A DNA stretch of 64,000 nt from Thiorhodovibrio winogradskyi (GCF_036208045.1 NZ_CP121472.1:310001-374000); one strand, 5' to 3'; numbered from the stretch's first letter, positions 29,041-38,062 are shown. A program made the numbers and translations. The notes: a model not told the origin generated them from the sequence alone.

Positions 29041-29469
29041 TTAAATGTCCAGCGGTTGCGGCTGCTGGGCCGCGTGGCGGTGCTCCGCCCCCGCGTAAAT
29101 CTTGAGCTTTTTGAGCATGGCTCGCCCCAGCGGGTTGTGCGGCATCATGCCCTTGACGGCAGCCTCGAGCACCCGCTCCGGATGACGCGCGAGCATGTCA
29201 GCCAAGTTGGAGGAGCGCAGATTGCCGATGTACCCAGTGTGGCGGTAGTACATCTTGTTCTCGAGCTTATTGCCAGTGACACGGATTTTCTCGGCATTGA
29301 CCACCACCAGGTAGTCGCCGGTGTCGACATGCGGGGTGTAACAAGGCTTATGCTTACCGCGCAGGCGCCGCGCCAGTTCGGTGGCGAGACGGCCCAGCGT
29401 CTTGCCCTCGGCATCCACCAGATGCCAGACACGGCGCACTTCAGCCGGCTTTGCGCTTACAGTTGTCAT
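29041..29469 (-). CDS. rplM: 50S ribosomal protein L13
   Basis: This early assembly protein of the large subunit reads 142 residues from the ATG at 29469 ([20 protein letters not shown]), the start position conserved in the family. [19 protein letters not shown] and [20 protein letters not shown] confirm identity. Upstream in-frame ATGs would add about 54 residues of unrelated sequence. It is the first gene of the rplM-rpsI operon. Confidence 0.97.
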   Translation of the reverse strand: MTTVSAKPAEVRRVWHLVDAEGKTLGRLATELARRLRGKHKPCYTPHVDTGDYLVVVNAEKIRVTGNKLENKMYYRHTGYIGNLRSSNLADMLARHPERVLEAAVKGMMPHNPLGRAMLKKLKIYAGAEHRHAAQQPQPLDI

Positions 29470-29557
29470 TGTTGTTGGCTCCAAACCACAAATAGGCAAG
29501 GCAGCCTGGCGGATGTGAGACCAAATGATGGCCGAGGCGCCCTGGCTAACCCTATAA

Positions 29558-29585
29558 AATTTAGCATGGCCGACTGGCGGTTCAA
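29558..29585 (-). promoter_or_regulatory. Promoter candidate for rplM-rpsI
   Basis: On the minus strand TTGAAC (29580-29585) and TAAATT (29558-29563) are spaced by 16 bp, about 90 bp before the rplM start. The region between them and the gene could hold a leader for autoregulation, but no defined structure was recognised. Confidence 0.4.
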
Positions 29586-29698
29586 TCGGCGAAAGACCGC
29601 GAAGTATAGCCACAGCCCATCCGCCGCGCAAGGCCCCAGCGCGGAAAATCGGGCAAAAAAATCAGGAAAAGCAAAGCGCCGGTGGCAGCCAAGGCGTT

Positions 29699-30028
29699 TT
29701 ATCGCTGATGTGGCGTGTCAGACAAACGCAATCGCTCGACCGGCTCCCCGCCAATAAGATGCGCTTGCAGAATCTCCTCGATATCCTCATGGCTGCGATA
29801 GCTGTACCAGACCCCTTGCGGATAGACCACGGCGACCGGCCCCTCGGCGCAGCGATTGAGGCAACCGGCGGCATTGACACGCACACCGCCGGGAATGGCA
29901 AGTCCAAGTTCCTTACCGCGCTTTTTGGCGTAGGCGCGCGCCTCGCTGGCCCCGCGCGCATTGCAACACTGGCAGCCTTCCTCGCGCTGGTTGGTACAGA
30001 AAAAGAGATGATGGCTATAGTAGGACAT
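29699..30028 (-). CDS. Thioredoxin-like [2Fe-2S] ferredoxin
   Basis: This small cytosolic electron carrier of 109 residues has a cysteine cluster (FFCTNQREEGCQCC) near the N-terminus and GCLNRCAEGP near residue 60, the pattern of thioredoxin-fold [2Fe-2S] ferredoxins. The C-terminal half has YPQGVWYSY and an EDIEEIL helix. The first 79 codons are duplicated almost perfectly 3034 bp downstream at 32828-33064, but that copy lacks the C-terminal region. The partner enzyme is unknown. Confidence 0.85.
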   Translation of the reverse strand: MSYYSHHLFFCTNQREEGCQCCNARGASEARAYAKKRGKELGLAIPGGVRVNAAGCLNRCAEGPVAVVYPQGVWYSYRSHEDIEEILQAHLIGGEPVERLRLSDTPHQR

Positions 30029-30030
30029 GG
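29794..30030. repeat. 237-bp direct repeat, copy 1 (start of the ferredoxin gene)
   Basis: The copy is identical to 32828-33064 except at 30017 (A against G at 33051). It covers codons 1-78 and two bases beyond the start codon of the ferredoxin gene. The two copies are in direct orientation and flank hipBA. Confidence 0.95.
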
Positions 30031-30175
30031 CTTTGATCTCGCGTTGATCGGAAACAACTGTCGGGCATCGGCCAAGTTTGGGGGAACCGCCGCGCCAGTT
30101 CCAGCCCGGCGCGCGCCAATAGACGACCGGACGCTGGAGCGTGGGAGCCAGAGGCCCCAGAGGCGCTGCCGGGGT

Positions 30176-30283
30176 GACCTACCAACTGGATTCAAGGCTC
30201 CGGGCCGCGTTGACGTACCAACTGGACTCAAGGCTCTGGGCCGCGTTGACCTACCAACTGGACTCGAGGCTCCGGGCCGGGTG
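30176..30283. repeat. 36-bp tandem repeat, three units
   Basis: Units begin at 30176, 30212 and 30248. Each reads GACCTACCAACTGGA, then TTCAAGGCTCCGGGCCGCGTT with one to four substitutions. The third unit runs into the left arm of the inverted repeat. Confidence 0.85.
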
Positions 30284-30375
30284 AGGGTCGCGGGGGTCTC
30301 GGCGGCATGGATGCCGCCGGGAAGCCTACAGGGATGTATTCACGGCGTCCCCCGCGACCCTCACCCGGCCCGGAG
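30270..30375. repeat. 27-bp perfect inverted repeat (REP-like palindromic element)
   Basis: The left arm at 30270-30296 begins CTCCGGGCCGGGTGAGGGTC. The right arm at 30349-30375 is its exact reverse complement. The 52-bp middle includes GGCGGCATGGATGCCGCC, a smaller palindrome, and GGGATGTATTCACGGCGTCC, a phrase I associate with dispersed palindromic elements of gammaproteobacteria. Confidence 0.85.
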
Positions 30376-30490
30376 CCCGGAACGCGCCACACAAGGCTAA
30401 CCAAGCGCACCACACCACACCGCCGCCCAGCTTGCCCCAAGACTTGCCGCCAAGGCTTTCGCCCACAAGCTTGCGCCAAGCTGGCACGGC

Positions 30491-30528
30491 GATATACATT
30501 AACGCATCAAACACCGAATTTGATATAC
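30491..30528. promoter_or_regulatory. Possible HipB operator boxes
   Basis: Two direct GATATAC boxes (30491-30497 and 30522-30528) are 31 bp apart, about three helical turns, immediately before the hipB ATG. HipB-type antitoxins autoregulate by binding such repeats; the assignment here is inference. Confidence 0.3.
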
Positions 30529-30532
30529 CAAA

Positions 30533-30841
30533 ATGTCTCACGCTATCCACCAGGCAGAGCCTCTCGCAACCAGCCTGCGCGCCGCACGCGAAGCAAAAGG
30601 ACTGAGTCAGCGCGACCTGAGCGCGCTTGCTGGCGTACCACAGCCACAGATTTCGCGCATCGAGGCAGGCGTGGTCGATTTGCGGATTTCCAGTCTCGTC
30701 GCGCTCGCCAACGCACTCGGCCTGAACGTCACCCTGGTACCACACAAGGCGCTGCCGGCGGTCCGCTCGATCATGCGCCAGACCAGCCACCACACAATCG
30801 ACACCGAGCCAAAACCGGCCTACTCCCTCGACGATGACTGA
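30533..30841 (+). CDS. hipB: HipB-like antitoxin, XRE-family HTH protein
   Basis: This small DNA-binding protein of 102 residues is expected to neutralise HipA and repress the operon. The helix-turn-helix covers about residues 12-65 (AREAKGLSQRDLSALAGVPQ, then ISRIEAG). It lies directly upstream of a full-length HipA gene, which settles the role. The stop at 30839-30841 is followed by a ladder of ATGA repeats before hipA. Confidence 0.85.
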   Translation: MSHAIHQAEPLATSLRAAREAKGLSQRDLSALAGVPQPQISRIEAGVVDLRISSLVALANALGLNVTLVPHKALPAVRSIMRQTSHHTIDTEPKPAYSLDDD

Positions 30842-30843
30842 CT

Positions 30844-30914
30844 CACAATGACTGGCTCACTCACAATGACTGGCTCGCAATGACTGGCTCGCAATGACTG
30901 GCGCGACAATGACT
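30844..30914 (+). repeat. Degenerate CAATGACTGGCTCG repeats between hipB and hipA
   Basis: Five consecutive copies of AATGACTGG occur, with spacings of 18, 14, 14 and 15 bp. Each contains an ATG overlapping a TGA. Only the ATGs at 30894 and 30909 are in the hipA frame. No ordinary ribosome-binding site is present before either. Confidence 0.85.
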
Positions 30915-32177
30915 GGCCCATCCACCCTGAATGTGCGACTCCATGAGCGCCTGATCGGCACCTTGACCCATCTTGGCGCCGAACGGACAATTTTCGCCTT
31001 GACCGACGACTACATCCAGGACCCGGAAAGACCGACGCTGAGCCTGAGATTCAAAGACACCATGGGCGAGCTGATGACCGATTTTCGGCCCTACAAAATC
31101 AAGCTCATGCCCTTTTTCTCGAACTTACTGCCCGAAGGACATCTGCGCAAATACCTTGCACACAGGGCGCACATTCACCCAGAGCGAGAATACTTTCTTC
31201 TGAGGATACTGGGACGCGACCTACCCGGTGCGGTCACCGTTGAACCAGCCGATCCCGAAGCTTGGGCGACAGAACCCGGATTGGAAAGCCCCGGCCAGGA
31301 AAGCGCGGAAAAACCCCACGCCGGCGCATTGCGTTTTTCTCTGGCGGGTGTGCAGTTAAAATTCTCCGCCGCGGCCGATGCGAAAGGCGGATTAACCATC
31401 CCGGCCAGCGGTGTTGGCGGCGACTGGATCCTGAAATTGCCATCGCGCGAGTATCGCGGTATTCCTGAAAACGAATTTTCGATGATGACACTGGCACGGC
31501 AAATCGGGATTTTGGTACCCGACATCGCGCTAGTCCCTATCGCATCCATCCAAAATCTGCCCGAGGGCATCGGTCATTTTGGCGATACGGCCTTTGTCAT
31601 CAAGCGTTTTGACCGCACCGAAACAGGCTCCGTTCACATCGAAGATTTTGCCCAAGTATTTGATGTTTATGCGGAAGACAAATACCAGCGGGCAAGCTTT
31701 CGCAACATCGCCGCAGTCATCGCAGCCGAATCCGGCACACAAGATATCGCGGAGTTCATTCGGCGACTGACCTTTAACACACTCATTGGCAATGGCGACA
31801 TGCACTTGAAAAATTGGTCCCTAATGTACCCCGACACCCGCCACGCGCGACTTTCGCCAGCCTATGATTTTGTATCAACCATCGCCTACATTCCCCAGGA
31901 CCAAGCCGCGCTGACATTTAGTCGCACCAGGGGATTTGAGACCTTCACCGAAGACGAACTCCTGCATCTTGCCACCAAAGCAGGACTACCGCGCAAGCTA
32001 GTGATCGACACAGCGCGCGAAACACTAGCGACATTCTTGGACCTGTGGCCGCGGGAAAAAAAGAACCTGCCCATGCACCAGGACGTTGTCGCGGCCATCG
32101 ACAGGCATCTAACGCGCCTGCCGCTTGTGATTGGCGCCAAAGCAAATCGCACAATCAACAAGCGCGCGGCTTCCTAG
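30909..32177 (+). CDS. hipA: HipA-family serine/threonine kinase toxin
   Basis: HipA-type kinases arrest growth by phosphorylating a translation component (glutamyl-tRNA synthetase in E. coli). The 30909 start gives MTGPSTLNVRLHERLIG; 30894 adds five residues. The N-terminal domain spans about 110 residues. The phosphate-binding loop is SLAGVQLKFSA, the catalytic loop is NGDMHLKNWSLM, and the metal Asp is in AYDFVST, so the kinase looks active. It is 52-67 bp downstream of hipB, in the accessory patch bounded by a 237-bp duplication. Confidence 0.88.
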   Translation: MTGPSTLNVRLHERLIGTLTHLGAERTIFALTDDYIQDPERPTLSLRFKDTMGELMTDFRPYKIKLMPFFSNLLPEGHLRKYLAHRAHIHPEREYFLLRILGRDLPGAVTVEPADPEAWATEPGLESPGQESAEKPHAGALRFSLAGVQLKFSAAADAKGGLTIPASGVGGDWILKLPSREYRGIPENEFSMMTLARQIGILVPDIALVPIASIQNLPEGIGHFGDTAFVIKRFDRTETGSVHIEDFAQVFDVYAEDKYQRASFRNIAAVIAAESGTQDIAEFIRRLTFNTLIGNGDMHLKNWSLMYPDTRHARLSPAYDFVSTIAYIPQDQAALTFSRTRGFETFTEDELLHLATKAGLPRKLVIDTARETLATFLDLWPREKKNLPMHQDVVAAIDRHLTRLPLVIGAKANRTINKRAAS

Positions 32178-32186
32178 GCAAAACCA

Positions 32187-32700
32187 TTATCGCCCGACAC
32201 AACCGCTCCAGCGACTGGGAAAGAGGCTCTCCAGCGTGCCGGAGCGGGTGAACAACGCCACGCCCAGACTATAGCCCTGGTAGCGGACAATCACCTGGCC
32301 GGGCCGGCACGACGCACACTGAGCGGGGCGAGGCGTCAGAGCACGGCGGCTGAGATAGGCATTGCGCTGCTCGCGATCCAGCTCCATCACCTGTCCTCGC
32401 TGGAACAGGGCGCATCCACCAGCACCCGATCAAAGCCGACGGCGGTCGGAATATTGCCCCCATCGCCCCAGGTGGTACTGACATTCACCAGACCCAGTCG
32501 ATCCAAATTGCCCTGCAGCGCCGCGATGCGCTCGCGCGCGAAATCATTGGCCAGCACAGTCCCGCCATTGCCCAGCGCCAGCGCCATTTGCGCCGTCTTG
32601 CCGCCCGGTGCCGCGCACAATCGACCGGTGGACCCTTGCCAAAACTTCAGTTGCGGCCTGCGACCCGTGCGCGCCCACAAGGGCGTGATGGGCGAGGCCA
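32187..32700 (-). pseudogene. Relic of an rRNA/tRNA m5C methyltransferase (NOL1/NOP2/Sun family)
   Basis: One frame (about 32387-32660) retains the SAM motif LCAAPGGKT, the segment ANDFARERIAALQGNLDRLG and a motif IV remnant DAPCSSED, then stops. A second frame (32187-32390) retains the C-terminal RNA-binding-like part, LDREQRNAYLSRRAL and VIVRYQGYSLGVALF. The catalytic section between DAPCS and the C-terminal domain, including the motif VI cysteine, is missing. It is therefore internally deleted and frameshifted. The 5' part is replaced by the duplicated ferredoxin fragment. Confidence 0.75.
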
Positions 32701-32827
32701 TCCGACTGCGCGGCCACAGTGGCCATGCCAGCGACCCTGCCCTGGGGCGCAGCGCGCTCGAGGGCATGCATGAGGTCATGAGCGCCATTCTGTGCTGGCG
32801 CGACGGGCTGAAAACGCGCTACCGCGA

Positions 32828-33062
32828 TGCGATAGCTGTACCAGACCCCTTGCGGATAGACCACGGCGACCGGCCCCTCGGCGCAGCGATTGAGGCAACC
32901 GGCGGCATTGACACGCACACCGCCGGGAATGGCAAGTCCAAGTTCCTTACCGCGCTTTTTGGCGTAGGCGCGCGCCTCGCTGGCCCCGCGCGCATTGCAA
33001 CACTGGCAGCCTTCCTCGCGCTGGTTGGTACAGAAAAAGAGATGATGGCTGTAGTAGGACAT
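32828..33062 (-). pseudogene. Truncated copy of the [2Fe-2S] ferredoxin gene
   Basis: The first 78-79 codons match the ferredoxin at 29699-30028, with one silent-looking difference near the start. The reading frame then continues into unrelated sequence of the methyltransferase relic region, giving a chimeric frame to 32544. All cysteines of the original cluster are kept, but the C-terminal helix is lost. Expression from the chimera is not excluded. Confidence 0.75.
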
Positions 33063-33064
33063 GG
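32828..33064. repeat. 237-bp direct repeat, copy 2
   Basis: This is the second copy of the sequence at 29794-30030, offset by 3034 bp. The breakpoints are sharp: homology ends at CATGG, just upstream of the ATG, and at TGCGATA inside the gene. Confidence 0.95.
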
Positions 33065-33433
33065 TGGTGACCCCGCGTGACGATCAGTCGGACTGACAGC
33101 GGACATTTGGGCGCCACGGACAATTTCCGAGGAATTCCGTGACAGCAACATCATGCATCAGGTTCAGAGTCGAGTTCTTCCGATGTTTAGCGCCCATCAT
33201 CGGGCGGGCGCTCTGTGCTTTATCAGCGCGAGCCACTCATTACCTAGGATCCCCATCGGCAACAGGTAATCAGCTAGACTGTGAGTCATGGAGCCGACCC
33301 ATCAACCCCAGGATGACATTTTCCGCGAGAACTTTGGCCGGCGCGAGATCGCCTGGGTCTGTCTGCCCGAGCCAAGTCTCGCGCCGCAAGCTGAGCGCCT
33401 CCCGCGAAGTGGACCACCATTGTTTGGTACAGC
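33065..33433. other. Intergenic region upstream of the corrinoid protein gene
   Basis: About 370 bp. A 55-codon frame at 33288-33455 (MEPTHQPQDDIFRENFGRRE at its start) overlaps the next gene and has no recognised family; it may be a leftover fragment. Nothing else is supported. Confidence 0.35.
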
Positions 33434-34138
33434 ATGCATGACACCAATCAAATGACCGAGCCCGTCAGGGCCTTTGTGGCGGCGCTGCTTGCCATCGACC
33501 GCCTGACGCTCGAGGACATGGTCGCTGGCGTCGTTGCGGCGGATACGCTGGCGCCCATCGATGATCTGGTGGTGCCGGCGCTGGAGTTTATTGGCGAGCA
33601 GTGGGAGCAGGGCGAGGTCTCATTGTCGCAGGTCTACATGAGTGGGCGCCTATGCGAGGAGTTGATCACCGGGCTGCCGCGGCTGCGCTTTGTCGAGGAC
33701 GGGAACGGAAACGGGAACGGGAGCGGGGACGGCTGGGGAGCCGAGGGCGCGACCGGGGATCGGCCGCTGCGCATTGGTATTTCCACCCTGGATGATTATC
33801 ATCTGCTTGGCAAGCGCATGGTGTGCGCCGTGCTGCGCGCGAGCGGTTACCGGGTGCGCGACTATGGTACCGCCGACGCCGCCACCCTGGCCGGACATGT
33901 GGTGCGAGATGATGTACAGGTGCTGCTGCTGTCGGTGCTGATGCTGCCCTCGGCCTTGCGGGTGAAGGATCTGCGCGCGGCCCTGGATGCCGCCGGGCAG
34001 CGCACGCGCATTTTGGTCGGGGGCGCGCCTTTTCGCTTCGATCCCAAGCTGTACCTGGAGGTCGGCGCCGATGCCGCCGGTGCCACGGCGGCCGATGCGC
34101 TGGCTCTGGTGCGCGCCGCCGAGGAGGCCCTGACATGA
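33434..34138 (+). CDS. Cobalamin-binding (corrinoid) protein, MtaC/MtbC-like
   Basis: This is a cytosolic carrier of a methyl-corrinoid. Residues 1-85 form the helical cap domain (VPALEFIGEQWEQGEVSLSQ). A Gly/Asn-rich linker (residues 88-105) follows. The B12-binding Rossmann domain has D121-Y-H123-L-L-G126, the DxHxxG base-off motif, then LLLSVLM and VGGAPF. The UroD/MtaA-like gene follows after 31 bp and a DUF1638-type histidine kinase after that, suggesting a shared corrinoid-linked function. No methylamine- or methanol-specific first methyltransferase is present. Confidence 0.85.
   Translation: MHDTNQMTEPVRAFVAALLAIDRLTLEDMVAGVVAADTLAPIDDLVVPALEFIGEQWEQGEVSLSQVYMSGRLCEELITGLPRLRFVEDGNGNGNGSGDGWGAEGATGDRPLRIGISTLDDYHLLGKRMVCAVLRASGYRVRDYGTADAATLAGHVVRDDVQVLLLSVLMLPSALRVKDLRAALDAAGQRTRILVGGAPFRFDPKLYLEVGADAAGATAADALALVRAAEEALT
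33699..33735 (+). repeat. 6-bp Gly/Asn microsatellite in the corrinoid protein linker
   Basis: Repeated GGGAACGG-type units encode NGNGNGNGSGDG between the cap and B12 domains. Length changes in steps of two codons would leave the frame intact. Confidence 0.7.
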
Positions 34139-34169
34139 GCGCGCCCAAGAAGGCGTCCGGGAGCGCCCC

Positions 34170-35216
34170 ATGAATTCCCTGCAACGGGTGCTAACCACCA
34201 TCGGCCAGGCGGAGCCGGATCGGGTGCCGCTGTTTCTGTTGCTGACCATGCATGGCGCGCGCGAGCTTGGCCTGTCGATTCATGATTACTTTGCCGACCC
34301 GCGCCATGTGATTGAAGGCCAGTGGCGCATGCGCGCAAAGTACCGCAACGACTGCTACTACGCCTTCTTCTACGCCGCGATCGAGACCAAGGCCTGGGGC
34401 GCGGAGGTGATTTACAGCGAGGACGGCCCGGCCAACTGCGGCGCTCCGCTGGTGCGCGATTGCGAGGAGATTCGTCGCCTGCGACCGCCGCGGGTGGCGG
34501 ACTCGCCGGACCTGAAGCGGGTGCTCGATACCATCGCCGGGCTGCGCGCGCGCGATGGTGACACGCCCATCATTGGCGTGGTGATGTCGCCCTTTTCGCT
34601 GCCGGTGATGCAGCTCGGGTTCGAGCGCTATCTGTTGCTGTTGCTGGAACGCCCGGAGTTGTTCGATCACCTGATGCGCCTGAACGAGGCCTTCTGTGTC
34701 GACTGGGCCAATGCGCAGCTGAAGGCCGGGGCCACCGCCATTTGCTATTTCGATCCCATCTCCTCCCCGACCATCTCGCGGCCCGAGGACTTTCGCCGCT
34801 TGGGCAAGCCGGTTGCCGCGCGCACCATCGCGCGGATTCAGGGCCCGGTGGCGACCCATTTCGCCTCCGGGCGCTGTCTGCGCATTATCGACGAGCTGCC
34901 GGAAACGGGCCCGGCGGTGATCGGCGTCAGTGCCGATGAGGATCTGGGCGATCTCAAACGCGCCGCGGCTGGGCGGCTCACGCTGCTTGGCAACCTGAAC
35001 GGCATCGCCATGCGCGGCTGGGACGCGGCCGCCGCCGAGCAGGCGGTGAAGCAGGCCATTGCCGCCGCCGGGCCGGGCGGGGGCTTCATCCTGTCCGACA
35101 ACCATGGCGAAATTCCCTTCCAGGTGCCCGAGGAGACCCTGCTTGCCATTGCCGACGCGGTCGCGCGCTGGGGAACTTATCCGCTTGATTGGATCGAGCG
35201 TGAGTCCTCGGCATGA
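34170..35216 (+). CDS. UroD/MtaA-family methyltransferase-like protein
   Basis: The family includes uroporphyrinogen decarboxylase and methylcobamide:CoM methyltransferases. The 348 residues form the TIM-barrel pattern, with [34 protein letters not shown] and the region THFASGRC near residue 229. Here the zinc-ligand pattern HxC of MtaA-like enzymes is HFASG, and the later GCxIP motif reads DNHGEIP near residues 310-316, so the usual cysteine ligands are missing. It overlaps the kinase gene by 4 bp. A methyl transfer or sensing role with the adjacent corrinoid protein is likely, the substrate unknown. Confidence 0.75.
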   Translation: MNSLQRVLTTIGQAEPDRVPLFLLLTMHGARELGLSIHDYFADPRHVIEGQWRMRAKYRNDCYYAFFYAAIETKAWGAEVIYSEDGPANCGAPLVRDCEEIRRLRPPRVADSPDLKRVLDTIAGLRARDGDTPIIGVVMSPFSLPVMQLGFERYLLLLLERPELFDHLMRLNEAFCVDWANAQLKAGATAICYFDPISSPTISRPEDFRRLGKPVAARTIARIQGPVATHFASGRCLRIIDELPETGPAVIGVSADEDLGDLKRAAAGRLTLLGNLNGIAMRGWDAAAAEQAVKQAIAAAGPGGGFILSDNHGEIPFQVPEETLLAIADAVARWGTYPLDWIERESSA

Positions 35217-38062
35217 CGCACATTGGACAGGGCGCGATCTCGGTGGGTCCAAGCCCAGTACCGGCTGGAGGAGAAGCGCTGACCGTCACGTCCAAACCAC
35301 GGCTGTGTATTTGTGTCTGTGCCTATTACTGGGCCGATGTCAAGGCCGTGCTGGCCGCGGGGCTTGGCGAGGATGTTCATCTGGAGGCGCGGCCGGCCAG
35401 CTGTCTCAGCCGTGGCGGGCGTTGTCAGCTTGCATCGCGGGCAGGTGAGCCACCTGACCCGGCGGAGCCCGCGGACCTGGCTTGTAGCGAGACCTTGATT
35501 CTGGGCTCCCATGAGCCGGGCGTGGCCAAGGCGCCTTCCATCGGCGGCGCCGGCCAGTGCGAACCACCCTTGCTGCAACATTGCACCGACATGCTGCTGG
35601 GCCCGGAACAACGCCAGCGGGAAATTGCCGCGGGTGGCTGGCTGTTGACCGCCGGCTGGATCAGACACTGGCGCGAGCATCTGGCCACCTGGGGCTTCGA
35701 TCAGCCGGGCGCGCGCGCGTTTTTTCAGGAGTCGGCGCGATCCCTGGTGTGGTTGGAAACGAGCGAGGACGCCACGGTGGCGGCGGAACTGCGGCGGCTC
35801 AGTGCCTATGTCGGCGTGCCAGCGCGGCGATGCTTTGTTGGTCGTGACTATCTGCGTCTGTTGCTCCAACAGCGGATCGACGCCTGGCGTGCTCGTGTGC
35901 GCCAGCAGCAGCTGGAGGGGGAACTTAGAGCGGCTAATCGCAATGTGGCCGATCATGCGATGGCCTTCGATTTGCTGATGCGCCTGACCGACATCAGTGA
36001 CGAGGCCACCACCATCAGCCGTATTCAGGAACTCTTCTCCATGCTGTTTGGCTGTCATCAGCCGGGTTACGCCGAGGTGCGCGATGGGCGCGTGAGCCGG
36101 CTGCATGGCATCGGCGGCAAGGGTGCGGATCGCGCGGATTTGCAGGCCTTGCTCGAGCATCCCGAGCAGAGCGGGCGGCCGTTGAGCGACGCCAGCGGTT
36201 TCGCGCTGCGTATTGGTCATGGCGGCGACACCCTGGGGCTGATGTTGGTGCGCGGCATCGCCTTTCCCCAGTATCAGTCCCGCTATTACAGTCTGGGCCT
36301 GGCCCTGACCAGTTTGTGCGGGCTGGCGCTGGCCAATGCCCGCACCTACGCCGCCCTGCAGCAGAGCACCGAGCGCGCCACCGCCTTGGCCGCCGAGGCC
36401 GAGCAGGCCAACCAGGCGAAGAGTGAATTCCTGGCCAATGTCACCCATGAGATCCGCACGCCCCTCAATGGCGTCATTGGCATGACCCGCTTGCTGCTCG
36501 ACAGCTCGCTCGATGCCGAGCAGCGCGCGCGGGTCGAGACGGTCCGCGATTGCGGCGACGCGCTTCTTGAGTTAGTGAATGATTTTCTCGACTTCGCCAA
36601 GGTCGAGGCCGGCAAGCTGGAGCTGGAGTCGGTGCCTTTTCGGCTGCCGGATTTGATCAAGGCGGCGCTGGCGATTCTCGAACCGCGCGCCCGCACCCAG
36701 GGCTTGCGTCTGCAAGCGGCTATCCGGGACGGGGTACCGGCCTTTGTGCGCGGTGATCCCGGGCGGTTGCGGCAGATTTTGCTGAATCTGCTTGGCAATG
36801 CCATCAAATTCACCGAGCATGGCTCGGTTGTTCTTGAAGTCGCCGTGGAGATGCCCGCGTCATCGCGGGAGCCGGTGCCCTCGGGGACTCCCGCGACTGA
36901 GCCTGCAAGCGCGGGAGCCAGTCCAGGGGGCGGTCCAGGGGCAAGGGTGGACCAGGCGCCAAGGCCAATCAAACTGCGCTTCGCGGTCGAGGATACCGGG
37001 ATCGGTATCGCCGATGACAAGCGCGATCAGCTGTTCGTCAAATTTACCCAGGTCGATGCCTCCACCGCGCGTCGTTTTGGTGGCACCGGTCTGGGACTGG
37101 CGATTGTCAAGCAACTCACCGAGTTGATGGGCGGCGAGGTCGGGGTCGCCAGTCGGCTGGGGGAGGGCTCGACTTTCTGGTTCACCGCCGCGCTCGCGGC
37201 GATTCCCGAACACCAGTGGCGCCAGACCCAGCTGGTCACTTCGCAAGCGGCCGAGCTTGATGGTGGCAATCAGCCTTTGCTGCTGGCCGAGGACAATGTG
37301 GTCAATCAACAGATTGCCGTGGCGGTGCTCAAGCGCATGGGTTTTCGGGTGGATGTGGTCGCCGATGGCGCCGCGGCGCTGGCCGCGCTGCAGCGGCAGG
37401 ATTTCGCCCTGGTGCTGATGGACGTGCAAATGCCGGAAATGGACGGCTTTGAGGCAACGGCGCGCATTCGCCGTGGCGAGGCAGGCGAGCACAACAGGAC
37501 AAGGCCCATCATTGCCATGACGGCCCATGCCATGCATGGCTATCGCGACCGCTGCCTGGCCGCCGGCATGAACGGCTATCTGGTCAAGCCGCTGCAACCC
37601 GAGGATCTGGCCGCCACCCTGGCGCCCTGGGTGGAGATCGCGGGTGCCGAGCCTGCTCAGGCCGCTGTCTTGCCCAGCATCAACCAGGTCTCTGGCGTGC
37701 AGGCCGAACTGGCGCCGGAACCCGCGGGCTTGGCGCCGGCGGTGCTGGACTGGAACAGTCTGCTGGCGCGCCTAGGCGGCGATGCCGAAGACGCGCGCAT
37801 GCTGCTGGACCTCTTCATGGAGGATCAGCCGCCCAAGATCGCGGCCCTGGTCGCCGCCCTCGGCCGAGGCGACAGCAGCGAGGCCAGGCGCCTAGCCCAT
37901 GCCCTGCGGGGAGCGGCCGCCAATCTGGGCGCCGATGCACTGGCCGCCGTGGCCGACGTAATCGAGCATGCCGCGGCGGACGCTCCGCCATCGGCAAGCC
38001 TGGCGCAATCACTTGAGACGGCCTTTGCCGCGCTGCGCGAGGTCTCAGTCCGAGTCGGGTAG
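35213..38062 (+). CDS. Hybrid sensor histidine kinase with DUF1638-like sensor domain
   Basis: The 949-residue protein has no membrane segments. Residues about 25-235 resemble DUF1638 ([37 protein letters not shown]), a domain found beside corrinoid methyltransferases. A GAF-like region and a short coiled coil follow. HisKA has H412 in [12 protein letters not shown], and the ATPase has [14 protein letters not shown]. The receiver has D737 in [11 protein letters not shown] and KP in YLVKPL. The C-terminal HPt domain has H896 in [14 protein letters not shown]. All phosphorelay residues are intact. It overlaps the UroD-like gene by 4 bp, so sensing of corrinoid or methyl status is proposed. Confidence 0.88.
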   Translation: MTHIGQGAISVGPSPVPAGGEALTVTSKPRLCICVCAYYWADVKAVLAAGLGEDVHLEARPASCLSRGGRCQLASRAGEPPDPAEPADLACSETLILGSHEPGVAKAPSIGGAGQCEPPLLQHCTDMLLGPEQRQREIAAGGWLLTAGWIRHWREHLATWGFDQPGARAFFQESARSLVWLETSEDATVAAELRRLSAYVGVPARRCFVGRDYLRLLLQQRIDAWRARVRQQQLEGELRAANRNVADHAMAFDLLMRLTDISDEATTISRIQELFSMLFGCHQPGYAEVRDGRVSRLHGIGGKGADRADLQALLEHPEQSGRPLSDASGFALRIGHGGDTLGLMLVRGIAFPQYQSRYYSLGLALTSLCGLALANARTYAALQQSTERATALAAEAEQANQAKSEFLANVTHEIRTPLNGVIGMTRLLLDSSLDAEQRARVETVRDCGDALLELVNDFLDFAKVEAGKLELESVPFRLPDLIKAALAILEPRARTQGLRLQAAIRDGVPAFVRGDPGRLRQILLNLLGNAIKFTEHGSVVLEVAVEMPASSREPVPSGTPATEPASAGASPGGGPGARVDQAPRPIKLRFAVEDTGIGIADDKRDQLFVKFTQVDASTARRFGGTGLGLAIVKQLTELMGGEVGVASRLGEGSTFWFTAALAAIPEHQWRQTQLVTSQAAELDGGNQPLLLAEDNVVNQQIAVAVLKRMGFRVDVVADGAAALAALQRQDFALVLMDVQMPEMDGFEATARIRRGEAGEHNRTRPIIAMTAHAMHGYRDRCLAAGMNGYLVKPLQPEDLAATLAPWVEIAGAEPAQAAVLPSINQVSGVQAELAPEPAGLAPAVLDWNSLLARLGGDAEDARMLLDLFMEDQPPKIAALVAALGRGDSSEARRLAHALRGAAANLGADALAAVADVIEHAAADAPPSASLAQSLETAFAALREVSVRVG

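Larger units (their letters stand above)
30031..30532. other. Repeat-rich intergenic region upstream of hipB
   Basis: About 500 bp without a supported gene. It holds three 36-bp tandem units, a 27-bp perfect inverted repeat and, nearest hipB, two direct GATATAC boxes. Short reading frames across it are repeat-derived. Confidence 0.5.

Noticed and set aside
32454-33080. Plus-strand frame of 208 codons opposite the ferredoxin copy
   Set aside because: It is antisense to the duplicated ferredoxin fragment and the methyltransferase relic, and part of it repeats the antisense frame of copy 1.
33139-33441. 100-codon plus-strand frame before the corrinoid protein gene
   Set aside because: There is no family resemblance, the start context is poor and a competing frame overlaps; the region is treated as intergenic.
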